From Paraburkholderia sejongensis (GTDB taxonomy: Bacteria; Pseudomonadota; Gammaproteobacteria; Burkholderiales; Burkholderiaceae), in assembly GCF_020880815.1 (NCBI RefSeq), contig NZ_JAJITD010000008.1, positions 62,001 to 126,000 on the forward strand: 64,000 nucleotides of DNA, written 5' to 3'. The stretch's first letter is position 1, and every line of letters begins with the position of its first letter. The translations under genes were made by a program, and so were the position numbers. The notes beneath the pieces were generated by a model that saw only the letters and a program-made list of their open reading frames with translations, ran no database searches and had not been told where the DNA came from. This document shows positions 7,148-15,566 of this stretch, in pieces.

Positions 7148-8074
7148 TCACGTATCCGCGCGGCGCGTGCCGAACCACGGCAAGCGCTTGACCACGCCGG
7201 TCGCGAGCGCGGTGCCGAGCAGAATCACCGCGCAGCCTGCGAGCATGCCGGGCGAGATCGCCTCGCCGAGAAACAGCGCGCCCCACAGAATGCCGAAGAT
7301 CGGAATCACGAAGGTCACGGCAATCGCGCGTGCCGGGCCGGCCACCGCGATCAGATGGAAAAACAGCATGTACGCGACGCCGGTGCAGGCCACTCCGAGC
7401 GCGATCACCGCGCCCCAAGCGCGCGGCGAGATCGGCGCGGCGGGCCAGTAGATCACCGCGAGCGGCAGCAACACGAGCGTCGCGCCGAGCATCGTGCCGG
7501 TCGCGACGGTCAGCGCGTCGACGCCGGTCAGGTAGCGCTTGGTGTAGTTGGCGGCGATCCCGTACAGCAGCGTCGCGGCGAGCGCGGCGCCGGCCGCGAG
7601 CGCGATGGTCAAGGGCGCCGCCGCCGAGCCGGCCGGCGCCGAGATCTGATCCCACACCAGCATCAGCACGCCGAGAAAACCGACTGCGAGCCCGAGCGTG
7701 CGCAGCGCGCTCAATTTGTCGCGCAGCCACAGGAAGGCGACTAGCGCGCCCCACAGCGGCGCGCTCGCATTGATCACCGAGGTCGCGCCGGCCGACAGCG
7801 TCAGCTCCGCATACGCGAACAGGCAGAACGGCGCGGCCGAATTGAGGATGCCGACCACCAGCAACGGCAGCGCGCGGCTGCGCAGCAAGGCCGCGGACTG
7901 CCGCAGCGGGCGTCGCGCGATCAGGACCACGGCGAGAAACAGCGCGCCGATTCCGACGCGCAGCGCCATCAGCGGAGCGACGCCGAAGTCGCTGACGCCG
8001 ACGCGGATGAACAGGAACGACGCGCCCCACAGGGCGGCGAGAATCAGGAGTTGCAGCAGGTTTTTGGGGTTCAT
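7148..8074 (-). CDS. DMT-family transporter (EamA)
   Basis: Inner-membrane protein of 308 residues with ten predicted hydrophobic helices arranged as two EamA halves, each of five helices. The first begins LLQLLILAALWGASFLFIRVGV and the second with an ISPRAWGAVIALGVACTGVAYMLFFHLI segment. EamA exporters usually export amino acids, metabolites or drugs. The substrate cannot be read from sequence. The start MNPKNLLQ at 8074 is preferred over an upstream in-frame start at 8116, because the extra residues would place charged residues before the first helix. It lies downstream of the lactate permease on the same strand but 316 bases away, with an operator-like inverted repeat between. Confidence 0.85.
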   Translation of the reverse strand: MNPKNLLQLLILAALWGASFLFIRVGVSDFGVAPLMALRVGIGALFLAVVLIARRPLRQSAALLRSRALPLLVVGILNSAAPFCLFAYAELTLSAGATSVINASAPLWGALVAFLWLRDKLSALRTLGLAVGFLGVLMLVWDQISAPAGSAAAPLTIALAAGAALAATLLYGIAANYTKRYLTGVDALTVATGTMLGATLVLLPLAVIYWPAAPISPRAWGAVIALGVACTGVAYMLFFHLIAVAGPARAIAVTFVIPIFGILWGALFLGEAISPGMLAGCAVILLGTALATGVVKRLPWFGTRRADT

Positions 8075-8234
8075 TGGACAGGCGCCGCGCGCGATTGAGT
8101 CGGGACGCCAGCGCATCGTAGCAGCGCAATCGCGCGAGACGTTTCAGCGTGCGATGAAACGGCAAGATACGGGAGATGGCGGCGTCCGGTGGGGTCGATC
8201 GTAAGCGTCGCGAGGGCGCGCGCAAAACGAGCAA

Positions 8235-8254
8235 TTCTCACCCGTATGTGAGAA
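8235..8254. promoter_or_regulatory. operator-like inverted repeat upstream of the DMT gene
   Basis: TTCTCAC and GTGAGAA flank a 6-base centre (CCGTAT), about 160 bases before the DMT start. There is no T-run, so an operator is more likely than a terminator. The regulator is unknown. Confidence 0.35.
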
Positions 8255-8292
8255 AAATTGCGATCAGACCCGGGGCGGCATTGTAGACGGTG

Positions 8293-8317
8293 CCGCGCTG
8301 CCGGTGGGGCAGCGCGG
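8293..8317 (-). terminator. terminator-like hairpin downstream of lactate permease
   Basis: CCGCGCTGCC pairs with GGCAGCGCGG over a GGTGG loop, 74 bases past the permease stop. The stem is strong, but neither strand has a T-run, so its role as a terminator is uncertain. Confidence 0.4.
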
Positions 8318-8390
8318 GCTTGACGTGTGCGCGGCGCGTGACTGCCGCGTGACGCCGCAGCCAATCAAAGCGGATGATCGACGCGCAGCC

Positions 8391-9989
8391 TCAATGCGGA
8401 ATCATCCACTGCAGGAAATTCTGCTGCGCCCACACGAGCAGACCGAGCAGCACCGTCAGCAGAATCGAGTGCTTGAAGGTCTTCGCGAACACCACGCCTT
8501 CCTTGCCCTTGAGCTCGGTGGTGGCGACGCCGGTCGAGATGTTCTGCGGCGAGATCATCTTGCCCATCACGCCGCCCGACGAATTGGTCGCCGCCATCAG
8601 CACCGGGTTCAGGTTCAGCTGTTTGGCCGCCACCACCTGCAGGTTGCCGAACAGCGCGTTGCCCGACGTGTCGCTGCCCGACAGGAACACCGCGACCCAG
8701 CCGAGGAACGCCGACACCAGCGGAAACACCGGCCCGACCGACGCGACCCCGAGCCCGAGCGTATAGGTGAGTCCCGAGTAATTCATCAGATACGCGAGGC
8801 CGACGATCGTCGCGACGGTCAGAATCGCGATGCGCGTCTGCTCCCACGTGTCGGCGATCGCGCGGCCGAACTCGGCGACGCTCAGCCGCACGACCAGCGC
8901 GGTGATGATCGCGGCGACCAGAATCGCGGTGCCGGTCGCGAGCGGCTGGAAGTCCCACACCGCGGCGTACGGCGTGTTGTACAGCGTGATGAAGACGGCC
9001 TTGTCGAGCCCCGGCCACGGCACCTTGATGTTGCCGATCGTAAAGATCCGCGCGACCGTCCAGATGATCACGACGACCGAGACGATGATCCATGGATACC
9101 AGCCCTGCACGCCGCCGATGCGGCCGCGGGTATCGCCGGTCCGCTCGACGTCGACCGCGAATTGCGGATCGGCGGCCGGTTTCCACACGCGCAGAAACGC
9201 GACGGTGAGAATCAGCGACACCAGCGACGACAGCACGTCGGTCAAGCTGTAGTTGACGAAGTTCGACACGACGAACTGGGTCAGCGCGAAGCTCAGCCCC
9301 GACACCAGCAGCACCGGCCAGATCCGCAGCATGTTGCGAAAGCCCGCGTACACGCCGATCACATAGAACGGCAGCAGCACCGCGAAGAACGGTAACTGCC
9401 GGCCGACCATTTTGCCGAGCAGATCCGACGGCAGATGGGTGACTGCGCCGAGCACGGTGATCGGCACGCCGAGCGCACCGAACGCGACCGGCGCGGTGTT
9501 GAAAATCAGCGTGAAGGTGAGCGCCTCGAGGGTCGGAAAGCCGAGCAGGATCAGCAGCGAACTGGTGATCGCGACCGGCGTGCCGAAGCCCGAAATCCCT
9601 TCGAGCAGCGCGCCGAACGAAAAGCCGACCACCACCAGCACGATGCGCCGGTCGTTGGGCAGGTTCTCGATCATCCACACACGGAATGCTTCGAAGCGTC
9701 CCGAGCGTTGCGCGATGTTGTACAGCAGGATCGCGGTGAACACGATCCACATCACCGGCCAGCACGCGAACACCGCGCCGGCCGCGACCGAGTTGAACGC
9801 GAGTCCCACCGGAAATTGCCAGACGAAAATCGCCACCACCAGACCGATGATCAGCCCCGCGAGCGACGCCTGCCACGCGGGTCGACGGGCCCAGCCGAGT
9901 AGCGCGAGCACCGCGATGATCGGCAGCGCCGCGACCATAAACGACGCGAGCAGCGAATTGCCGACCGGAGTGAGTAGTTGATGGAACAT
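8391..9989 (-). CDS. lldP: L-lactate permease (LctP family)
   Basis: Proton-coupled lactate/glycolate symporter of 532 residues, close to the family length of 530-560, with 12 or more hydrophobic helices. Family landmarks include GFSFGALLEGISGFGTPVAI near residue 105-125, FNTAPVAFGALG near 150, and a C-terminal SGSDTSGNALFGNLQ with ATNSSGGVMGKMISPQNI. The start is the ATG at 9989 with AGGAG five bases upstream; a GTG at 9992 lies too close to that ribosome site. No lactate dehydrogenase gene is adjacent in this window, so the lactate oxidation enzymes must be elsewhere. Glycolate permease GlcA is a close relative and cannot be excluded from sequence alone. Confidence 0.93.
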   Translation of the reverse strand: MFHQLLTPVGNSLLASFMVAALPIIAVLALLGWARRPAWQASLAGLIIGLVVAIFVWQFPVGLAFNSVAAGAVFACWPVMWIVFTAILLYNIAQRSGRFEAFRVWMIENLPNDRRIVLVVVGFSFGALLEGISGFGTPVAITSSLLILLGFPTLEALTFTLIFNTAPVAFGALGVPITVLGAVTHLPSDLLGKMVGRQLPFFAVLLPFYVIGVYAGFRNMLRIWPVLLVSGLSFALTQFVVSNFVNYSLTDVLSSLVSLILTVAFLRVWKPAADPQFAVDVERTGDTRGRIGGVQGWYPWIIVSVVVIIWTVARIFTIGNIKVPWPGLDKAVFITLYNTPYAAVWDFQPLATGTAILVAAIITALVVRLSVAEFGRAIADTWEQTRIAILTVATIVGLAYLMNYSGLTYTLGLGVASVGPVFPLVSAFLGWVAVFLSGSDTSGNALFGNLQVVAAKQLNLNPVLMAATNSSGGVMGKMISPQNISTGVATTELKGKEGVVFAKTFKHSILLTVLLGLLVWAQQNFLQWMIPH

Positions 9990-10268
9990 CACGTCTCCTT
10001 CGTTGTTGTTCGGATCGACGCGGCGGGACTGCGCAAAAAGGGCGCGTCGCGGTAAGCGGGCGGACGCGCGCCGGAGAACTCGATGAAGCGGGTGCCGCGG
10101 CAGTTAAGCGGTTGCTGCATGAGGCTTTCCAAGAATAGGGCGCAATGCCGGCGAGTCAAGCCGGGAAAGTACGAGCGCGGCGCGCGCCGCCGAGGGCGGG
10201 CGGCGTCGCGTCGCGCTGATCGATGAGCAAGACAGGCGCCTGAGCGAGCGGCAGCTCGCGCGCTGGCG

Positions 10269-10763
10269 TCAATGCCAGTGGCCGTGTCCGTGCCCGCCCC
10301 AATGTCCACCCCAATAGCCGCCGATACCGATCGCGATCGACGGACCGTACCAGCCGGGATAGCCGTAGTAGGCCGGATAGGGATAGACAGGCGGCGGGTA
10401 GTAAGCGGGATAGACGGGCGGCGCCACATAGACGGGTGGCGCGGCGACCGCATAAGTGGGCGCGCCGTCCTGCGCGGTGCCCGGCGCCGAGGTTTGTCCC
10501 TGGACCTGCGCTTGAGCCTGCTGCGGATCGGCCGGCTGGGCGGCCACCGTCGAGTAATACGACGTGTAATAGCCGGACGGATAGTAACTGGCCGGGTAGT
10601 AATAACAGCCGGACAACGCGATGGCGCCGCCGACGACTACCCACATCGCGCGAGTGGGACGTGCGGATGCACGGACAGAGCGGATGGAGCGGAGCGGAAC
10701 GCGTGAATGCTGGAGAAAGTGCGCGCGAGCGGCGCGGCAAGGATGAACGACGCGTGAATTCAT
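10269..10763 (-). CDS. Tyr/Pro/Gly/His-rich surface lipoprotein
   Basis: Not assigned to a named function. From the ATG at 10763 (GGGAG about 9 bases upstream) it has 164 residues. A long basic N-terminus is followed by MWVVVGGAIALSGC, a lipobox that would make it an outer-membrane or periplasmic lipoprotein. An internal ATG at 10646, just before the hydrophobic core, would give a signal peptide without positive charges. The mature region is rich in YYP, PPVYP and YYGYPGWYG motifs, with a Gln/Ala linker, and ends in GGHWGGHGHGHWH. That Gly-His tail could bind metal ions such as nickel, zinc or copper, but this is inference. Similar Tyr/Gly-rich lipoproteins are common and uncharacterised in Burkholderia. 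Confidence 0.65.
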   Translation of the reverse strand: MNSRVVHPCRAARAHFLQHSRVPLRSIRSVRASARPTRAMWVVVGGAIALSGCYYYPASYYPSGYYTSYYSTVAAQPADPQQAQAQVQGQTSAPGTAQDGAPTYAVAAPPVYVAPPVYPAYYPPPVYPYPAYYGYPGWYGPSIAIGIGGYWGGHWGGHGHGHWH

Positions 10764-10863
10764 GGCGCGCTCCCGGGGACTCGATACCGCGTGGCGCGGC
10801 ATCACTGTGGAGAGCTTACGCTTTTGCGGCGCGAATGCAGTGGCGAAACCGTAACGGCTTATT

Positions 10864-10894
10864 GCGGTCCGACAGATGCGCGGTCCGACAGATG
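10864..10894. repeat. 15-bp direct repeat, two copies
   Basis: GCGGTCCGACAGATG occurs at 10864-10878 and again at 10880-10894, one base apart, in the gap between two minus-strand lipoprotein genes. Confidence 0.9.
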
Positions 10895-10986
10895 TGAAGG
10901 CAGAAACAAGGCACGGCGGTTTGCGCCGCGCTGGGTAGTCTGAAAATTTGCTTCGGGATCCTGTGTGAATCGACGGGCGCGTTCAA

Positions 10987-11016
10987 CATCGCGCGTGAAC
11001 AGGTTCACGCGCGATG
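10987..11016. repeat. perfect 14-bp inverted repeat next to a stop codon
   Basis: CATCGCGCGTGAAC and GTTCACGCGCGATG are exact reverse complements separated by two bases. The element begins 7 bases beyond the glycine-zipper stop codon. It could be a terminator without a T-run or a protein-binding site. Confidence 0.75.
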
Positions 11017-11023
11017 CGCGCGC

Positions 11024-11236
11024 TTACTTGCCGACCTGGTTACCGATGATGCCGCCCGCCGCCGCGCCGCCCAGCGTCGACAGTGCATTGCCGCCGATCG
11101 CCGCGCCCGCGGCGCCGCCCACGCCCGCGCCGATGGCCGTGTCGCGTTGACGTCGGGTCATGCCGTCGCAAGCCGACAGACTGACCACAAGGGTCGCGAT
11201 GGTGGCGAGCGTACCGAGATGACGGATCGTTTTCAT
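11024..11236 (-). CDS. glycine-zipper lipoprotein (OsmB-like)
   Basis: Seventy residues from the ATG at 11236, with GGAG 8 bases upstream. The signal peptide MKTIRHLGTLATIATLVVSLSAC ends in a lipobox. The remainder is a glycine zipper (IGAGVGGAAGAAIGGNALSTLGGAAAGGIIGNQVG) of the 2TM-Glycine-zipper type. Proteins like E. coli OsmB and SlyB sit in the outer membrane and respond to envelope or osmotic stress; the exact role here is unknown. A longer in-frame start at 11308 lacks signal-peptide logic and a ribosome site. The neighbouring gene to the left also encodes a small lipoprotein on the same strand, 260 bases away. Confidence 0.8.
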   Translation of the reverse strand: MKTIRHLGTLATIATLVVSLSACDGMTRRQRDTAIGAGVGGAAGAAIGGNALSTLGGAAAGGIIGNQVGK

Positions 11237-11468
11237 GATGCTGACTCCGTTTGTAGTTGACCACGTTTGATCAAGCGAATTGACGTAGGCGCGAGCGGCG
11301 TAATTCACGACGACGCACTCGTTTCGCTCCTTTGCATTTGATCGTAGCCGCGAACGCCGTATCCAGATGTATGCGCTTGTCAGCGCGGCGCCGCTTTGGT
11401 AATCAAATGTTTCCTATGCTTTAGCAGGTCGCGTGCCTGCTCTACGTGGCATCACGTGCGCGGCGCAA

Positions 11469-11497
11469 ATAAAAAAGCCCGCCATGCCGGCGGGCTT
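11469..11497 (-). terminator. rho-independent terminator of thiC
   Basis: AAGCCCGCC and GGCGGGCTT pair around a 5-base loop. The A-run on the plus-strand left flank is a T-run on the minus strand, so the hairpin ends the thiC transcript 70 bases after its stop. Confidence 0.9.
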
Positions 11498-11565
11498 CGA
11501 TGCCGCGATGCTCCTGATGCAAGCGATGCAAGCGATGCGCAAGGGATTCGATGCGACGTGAAGCG

Positions 11566-13497
11566 TTACTGCCGCTGATAAATCTCCGCGCCCTGCTTGA
11601 TGAACTCGATCGACTTCACTTCCATCCCTTTCTTCAGCGCTTCATCGTCGCTCATCCCCTGTTGCGCGGCGAACTCGCGCACGTCCTGGGTAATCTTCAT
11701 CGAGCAGAAATGCGGCCCGCACATCGAGCAGAAATGCGCGACCTTCGCCGAGTCCTTAGGCAGCGTTTCGTCGTGGAATTCGCGCGCCTTGTCCGGGTCG
11801 AGGCCGAGATTGAACTGGTCCTCCCAGCGAAATTCGAAGCGCGCCTTGCTCAACGCGTTGTCGCGTACCTGCGCGCCCGGGTGACCCTTCGCGAGGTCGG
11901 CCGCGTGCGCGGCGAGCTTGTACGTGATGATGCCGGTCTTCACGTCGTCCTTGTTCGGCAGTCCGAGGTGTTCCTTCGGCGTCACGTAGCACAGCATCGC
12001 GGTGCCGAACCAGCCGATCATCGCCGCGCCGATGCCCGATGTGATGTGGTCGTAGCCGGGCGCGATGTCGGTGGTGAGCGGCCCGAGCGTGTAGAACGGC
12101 GCCTCGTCGCACCAGTCGAGCTGCAGGTCCATGTTCTCCTTGATCAGTTGCATCGGCACGTGACCCGGACCTTCGATCATCACCTGTACGTCATGCTTCC
12201 ATGCGATCTGCGTGAGTTCGCCGAGCGTCTTCAGCTCGCCGAGCTGCGCTTCGTCGTTGGCGTCGTAGATCGAGCCGGGGCGCAGGCCGTCGCCGAGCGA
12301 GAAGGCCACGTCGTACGCCTTCATGATTTCGCAGATCTCTTCGAAATGCTCGTACAGGAAGCTTTCCTTGTGATGCGCGAGACACCACTTGGCCATGATC
12401 GAGCCGCCGCGCGACACGATGCCGGTCATCCGGTTCGCGGTCAGCGGCACGTATTGCAGGCGCACGCCCGCGTGGATCGTGAAGTAGTCGACGCCTTGCT
12501 CGGCCTGCTCGATCAGCGTGTCGCGGAAGATTTCCCAGGTCAGGTCTTCAGCCTTGCCGTTGACCTTTTCGAGCGCCTGATAGATCGGCACCGTGCCGAT
12601 CGGCACCGGGCTGTTGCGGATGATCCATTCGCGGGTTTCGTGGATGTGCTTGCCGGTCGACAGATCCATCACCGTGTCGCCGCCCCAGCGGATCGCCCAC
12701 GTCATCTTGTCGACTTCCTCGCCGATCGACGAGGTCACCGCCGAGTTGCCGATGTTCGCGTTGATCTTCACGAGGAAGTTGCGGCCGATGATCATCGGCT
12801 CGCTTTCCGGGTGATTGATGTTGTTCGGGATGATCGCGCGGCCGCGCGCGACTTCCTCGCGCACGAATTCGGCGGTGATCCCGGCAACGCCGTTCGGGCC
12901 GAACGCGCTCGCGCCGAACGCCTGGCCCGGATGCTGGCGGCCCATCATCGCGGCGAGTTTGGTGCCGTTCGGACCGCTCGCTTTCAGGCTCTCCAGATAC
13001 TCGGCGCGGCGCTGGTTCTCGCGGATCGCGATGTATTCCATTTCCGGCGTGACGATGCCCTGTCTCGCGTAGTGCATCTGCGTGACGTTCTTGCCGGCCT
13101 TCGCGCGGCGCGGCGTGCGATGCAGGCCCGGGAAGCGCAATTGCGCGGTGGCCGGGTCGGCGGCGCGCTCGCGGCTGAAGCTGCTCGACAGACCGCTGAG
13201 CGGCTCAGTGTCGCCGCGCTCTTCGATCCACGCCTGACGCAGCGCCGGCAGACCGGCGCGGATGTCGATCTTCGCGTCCGGGTCCGAGTAGGGGCCCGAC
13301 GTGTCATACACGTAAATCGGCGGATTCTTTTCGCCGCCGAAGCCGTCGGGCGTGTCGGCCTGCGAGATTTCGCGCATCGGCACGCGGATGTCGGGACGCG
13401 AGCCGGTCACGTAGACCTTGCGCGAATTGGGCAACGGCGCGACGGCCGCCTCGTCCACGTGGGCTTCGGCGGAAATGAATTTCGGATTGGCGTTCAT
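11566..13497 (-). CDS. thiC: phosphomethylpyrimidine synthase ThiC
   Basis: Radical SAM enzyme that converts aminoimidazole ribotide into HMP phosphate, the pyrimidine half of thiamine. The protein has 643 residues from ATG 13497 (GGAGA 6 bases upstream), normal for the bacterial type. It has the family's N-terminal domain (PNSRKVYVTGSRPDIRVPMREI), the catalytic barrel with MIEGPGHVPMQ and GAAMIGWFGTAMLCYVTPKEHLGLP, and the C-terminal cluster motif CSMCGPHFC (Cys 590, 593, 598), which binds the 4Fe-4S cluster with the unusual CX2CX4C spacing. A TPP riboswitch sits about 110 bases upstream, so the gene should be shut off when thiamine pyrophosphate is plentiful. Other thi genes are not in the window. 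Confidence 0.98.
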   Translation of the reverse strand: MNANPKFISAEAHVDEAAVAPLPNSRKVYVTGSRPDIRVPMREISQADTPDGFGGEKNPPIYVYDTSGPYSDPDAKIDIRAGLPALRQAWIEERGDTEPLSGLSSSFSRERAADPATAQLRFPGLHRTPRRAKAGKNVTQMHYARQGIVTPEMEYIAIRENQRRAEYLESLKASGPNGTKLAAMMGRQHPGQAFGASAFGPNGVAGITAEFVREEVARGRAIIPNNINHPESEPMIIGRNFLVKINANIGNSAVTSSIGEEVDKMTWAIRWGGDTVMDLSTGKHIHETREWIIRNSPVPIGTVPIYQALEKVNGKAEDLTWEIFRDTLIEQAEQGVDYFTIHAGVRLQYVPLTANRMTGIVSRGGSIMAKWCLAHHKESFLYEHFEEICEIMKAYDVAFSLGDGLRPGSIYDANDEAQLGELKTLGELTQIAWKHDVQVMIEGPGHVPMQLIKENMDLQLDWCDEAPFYTLGPLTTDIAPGYDHITSGIGAAMIGWFGTAMLCYVTPKEHLGLPNKDDVKTGIITYKLAAHAADLAKGHPGAQVRDNALSKARFEFRWEDQFNLGLDPDKAREFHDETLPKDSAKVAHFCSMCGPHFCSMKITQDVREFAAQQGMSDDEALKKGMEVKSIEFIKQGAEIYQRQ

Positions 13498-13605
13498 GCG
13501 TGTCTCCATACAAAGCAATGTGGGGCGGCTAAGCAGGAGACGAGACGGAAGTAGCCGGAGATCGCGTGAGAGATGAGGCGGGTGAGGCTGGAGTGCGAAA
13601 TCCGT

Positions 13606-13703
13606 ACGCTTCCCTGCGCTGGCATTATCCAGATCAGGTTCAAAGGGTATTTCTCACCCACGTGGCACGGACCTCCAGCTCCGCGCTACGCAGGACCCCC
13701 GCG
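13606..13703 (-). promoter_or_regulatory. TPP riboswitch (THI box)
   Basis: On the minus strand the element reads from GCGGGGGTCC through GTGAGAAATACCC, then TTGAACCTGATCTGG and ATAATGCCAGCG, to CAGGGAAGCG. These match the conserved TPP aptamer parts: the GGGG helix P1, the CTGAGA-like loop (GTGAGA here), ACCCTTTGAACCTGATC, and the TAATGCCAGCG-AGGGA core. It lies in the 5' leader of thiC. Confidence 0.95.
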
Positions 13704-13715
13704 TTAGCAGCGCAC

Positions 13716-13745
13716 ACAATACACTGCCTGCCCGCTATTTGGCAA
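13716..13745 (-). promoter_or_regulatory. predicted promoter of the riboswitch-thiC transcript
   Basis: On the minus strand TTGCCA (13740-13745) is followed by an 18-base spacer and TATTGT (13716-13721). Transcription would begin just ahead of the aptamer's first helix. Confidence 0.6.
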
Positions 13746-13850
13746 CCTGTCCGCTTGTGGACTCGATCACACGTTCGGCCGCGTCAGGATTCGTTCTATG
13801 CTGCTCGGGACAGGACCGGTCGGCGGGCTTACGGCGCAGCAACAGACGGC

Positions 13851-14252
13851 TTACAGCGTGAAGTCGTCGGCGGCTTCCGGCTGATACAGGATCTTGTTCA
13901 CCTTGAGCACCTTCTGCGTGCCGCTCGGCGGCGTAAAGCGGATGTTCTCGCCGCGCCGCGCACCAAGCAGCGCGAGGCCGGCCGGCGAGAACACGTTCAG
14001 GCGTCCCTGCGCGAAGTCGGCGTTGGGCGGATAGACGACGGTCCACGTCATCTGCTCGCCGCTCGCCGTATCGATCAGGGTTGCTTGCGAGTTCATCGTG
14101 ACGACGTCGGCGGGGATCTCGTGCGAGTCGACGATCACCGCGCGTTCGAGCACGTCGTCGAGCATGTCCTGCAGTTTCGCGTTGGCGGCTGCGTGTTTTT
14201 CGAGACGGGCGACGTCGAGTTCGGTCAGGTAGCAGGCTTTGGTTTTCTTCAC
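13851..14252 (-). CDS. rnk: nucleoside diphosphate kinase regulator Rnk (GreA/GreB-like)
   Basis: 133 residues, close to E. coli Rnk (136). A short N-terminal helical region (LTELDVARLEKHAAANAKLQDMLDDVLERA) precedes a GreA/GreB-type C-terminal domain with VTMNSQATLIDTASGEQMTWTVVYP and FSPAGLALLGARRGENIRFTPPSG. Rnk-family proteins bind RNA polymerase through this domain; the short coiled coil means it is not a transcript-cleavage factor like GreA. It was named for effects on Ndk levels. The start is GTG at 14252 with GGAG eight bases upstream. It lies upstream of thiC on the same strand, but the intervening promoter and riboswitch suggest separate control. Confidence 0.88.
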   Translation of the reverse strand: MKKTKACYLTELDVARLEKHAAANAKLQDMLDDVLERAVIVDSHEIPADVVTMNSQATLIDTASGEQMTWTVVYPPNADFAQGRLNVFSPAGLALLGARRGENIRFTPPSGTQKVLKVNKILYQPEAADDFTL

Positions 14253-14913
14253 GATGAGTACTCCGGATCAATCTGTGAGGGAAGGACACGCGTAGCAATA
14301 CGCGCGGCGCGATCTGCGAATGGGGGCAGCCAGGGGGCGAACGAAGCGGGCCCGGAGCCCGGCGACGCGGCCCCGGATCAGCGATGGGCTACGTCAGTGC
14401 GGGCGCCGGGCGGCGTGAAGCGGGAGCGTTCGGGACGCCCCGGCGCGGCTGTGCGGCGCGCCGGCCGCACGTGCGCCGACGCTTGCGCGGCAGCGGCGCA
14501 GGCGGGCGAGAGCACGGAATGTCAGTCGGCGCATAGGCGTTAGGGACAGGACGAACAGGGTGGGAAAGGGGGCGCGGCGAACGGCAGCGAAGAGCATCGC
14601 AGCGATGCGGCAATCGTGAAACGAAAGCTTGATGTTAGCACGCTGTCGCGCGCTTCTGTCTCGCGCTTATGTCTCGCGATCACGCGTGCCCCGCCGCATG
14701 CGGTTCGCGCGAGCGGGGAAGCCGGCAAATGATGCGCGATGCGTTCAAGCCTGTCGAAAAAGCGTCGTTAATCAGTATGTGGCGAAGGGCGCCGCTTCGC
14801 GCAGCGATTCGCGCGATGGCGCGTGAATGGAGTGTGTATGGCGCGTGAGTAGCGCGTGAGCAGCGTGTAAATGGCGCGAGGCGACTCGCGCCGACTGACA
14901 GAGAGGGGTGCGC
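14253..14913. other. intergenic region with short GCGCGTGA repeats
   Basis: No gene is supported in these 661 bases. Near 14817-14880 the word GGCGCGTGA or a close variant recurs four to five times within 65 bases (for example TGGCGCGTGA, TAGCGCGTGA, TGGCGCGAGG), just ahead of the next plus-strand gene. Confidence 0.5.
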
Positions 14914-15363
14914 ATGAAAACAAAAGGAATGCAGTTGCGAAGCGCCGCTCATGCGGCGGTACTGGCGGCCTTGCTCGCGGCGCCGCTGGCGGCATCGGCG
15001 GCGGGGGCCAATGGCGGGGTGATCCGGTTCGTCGGGGCGATCGTCGCGCCGCCGCTGCAGATCCGCACCGCTGCGCTGCCGATGTCGGGCGGTATCGCGA
15101 GTGCGACGGGGCAGGGCTTTGCGCGTACGGTGACGTTCAGCGCGCCGCCGGGAGCGGCCGGCGGCGCGGATGTCGCGCTGGAGGTCGACGGCAAAGCGCC
15201 GCCGGCCGAGCGGGTAACGGCGCGCTTCGTCGACGGCAACGGCCGGGTCGGTGCGGCCCGCAACGGCCACTACCCGGTCAATCGCAGCGGCGGCGTGCTG
15301 TCGCTTAACGCAAAGCGCACCGATGTCGATACACGCGTGACGTTGGTGGTCAGCTACGAGTGA
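14914..15363 (+). CDS. putative secreted fimbrial-subunit-like protein
   Basis: 149 residues from ATG 14914, with GAGAGGGG five bases upstream; a GTG at 14908 overlaps that ribosome site. A signal peptide (AAVLAALLAAPLAASAAG) leads into GGVIRFVGAIVAPPLQI, which resembles the first strand of type 1 fimbrial subunits (G-x-I-x-F-x-G-x-I). The C-terminus LSLNAKRTDVDTRVTLVVSYE resembles their last strand. The usual disulfide cysteines are missing, so it may be a degenerate or specialised member of that fold. No chaperone or usher gene is nearby. Assignment to the fimbrial family is tentative. Confidence 0.6.
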   Translation: MKTKGMQLRSAAHAAVLAALLAAPLAASAAGANGGVIRFVGAIVAPPLQIRTAALPMSGGIASATGQGFARTVTFSAPPGAAGGADVALEVDGKAPPAERVTARFVDGNGRVGAARNGHYPVNRSGGVLSLNAKRTDVDTRVTLVVSYE

Positions 15364-15540
15364 GCGGCAGTTTCAGGTTGGAGAGCGGACGGCGGCTCGA
15401 TTGGCGGCCGCAAAACGCGAAGCGCTGGCGCATGCGTGATCGCTCCCCAAGTGCTTAGCGATCCTGCCGATCCCGGGCCACGCCGGGCAATCCAGCCCGC
15501 CGGAAAACGCCGGACCTCGAAGTAATTCGCAAGTCATTTG

Positions 15541-15566
15541 AAGCCGCGGCTCAGTCCCCGGCTTTT
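15541..15566 (+). terminator. probable terminator after the fimbria-like gene
   Basis: AAGCCG-C-GG pairs with CC-C-CGGCTT around CTCAGT with one C-C mismatch, followed by TTCT. It is weaker than the other terminators in the window. Confidence 0.55.

Noticed and set aside
11551..13554. A 667-codon plus-strand frame opposite thiC
   Set aside because: Composition shadow of thiC, with no domain and no ribosome site.
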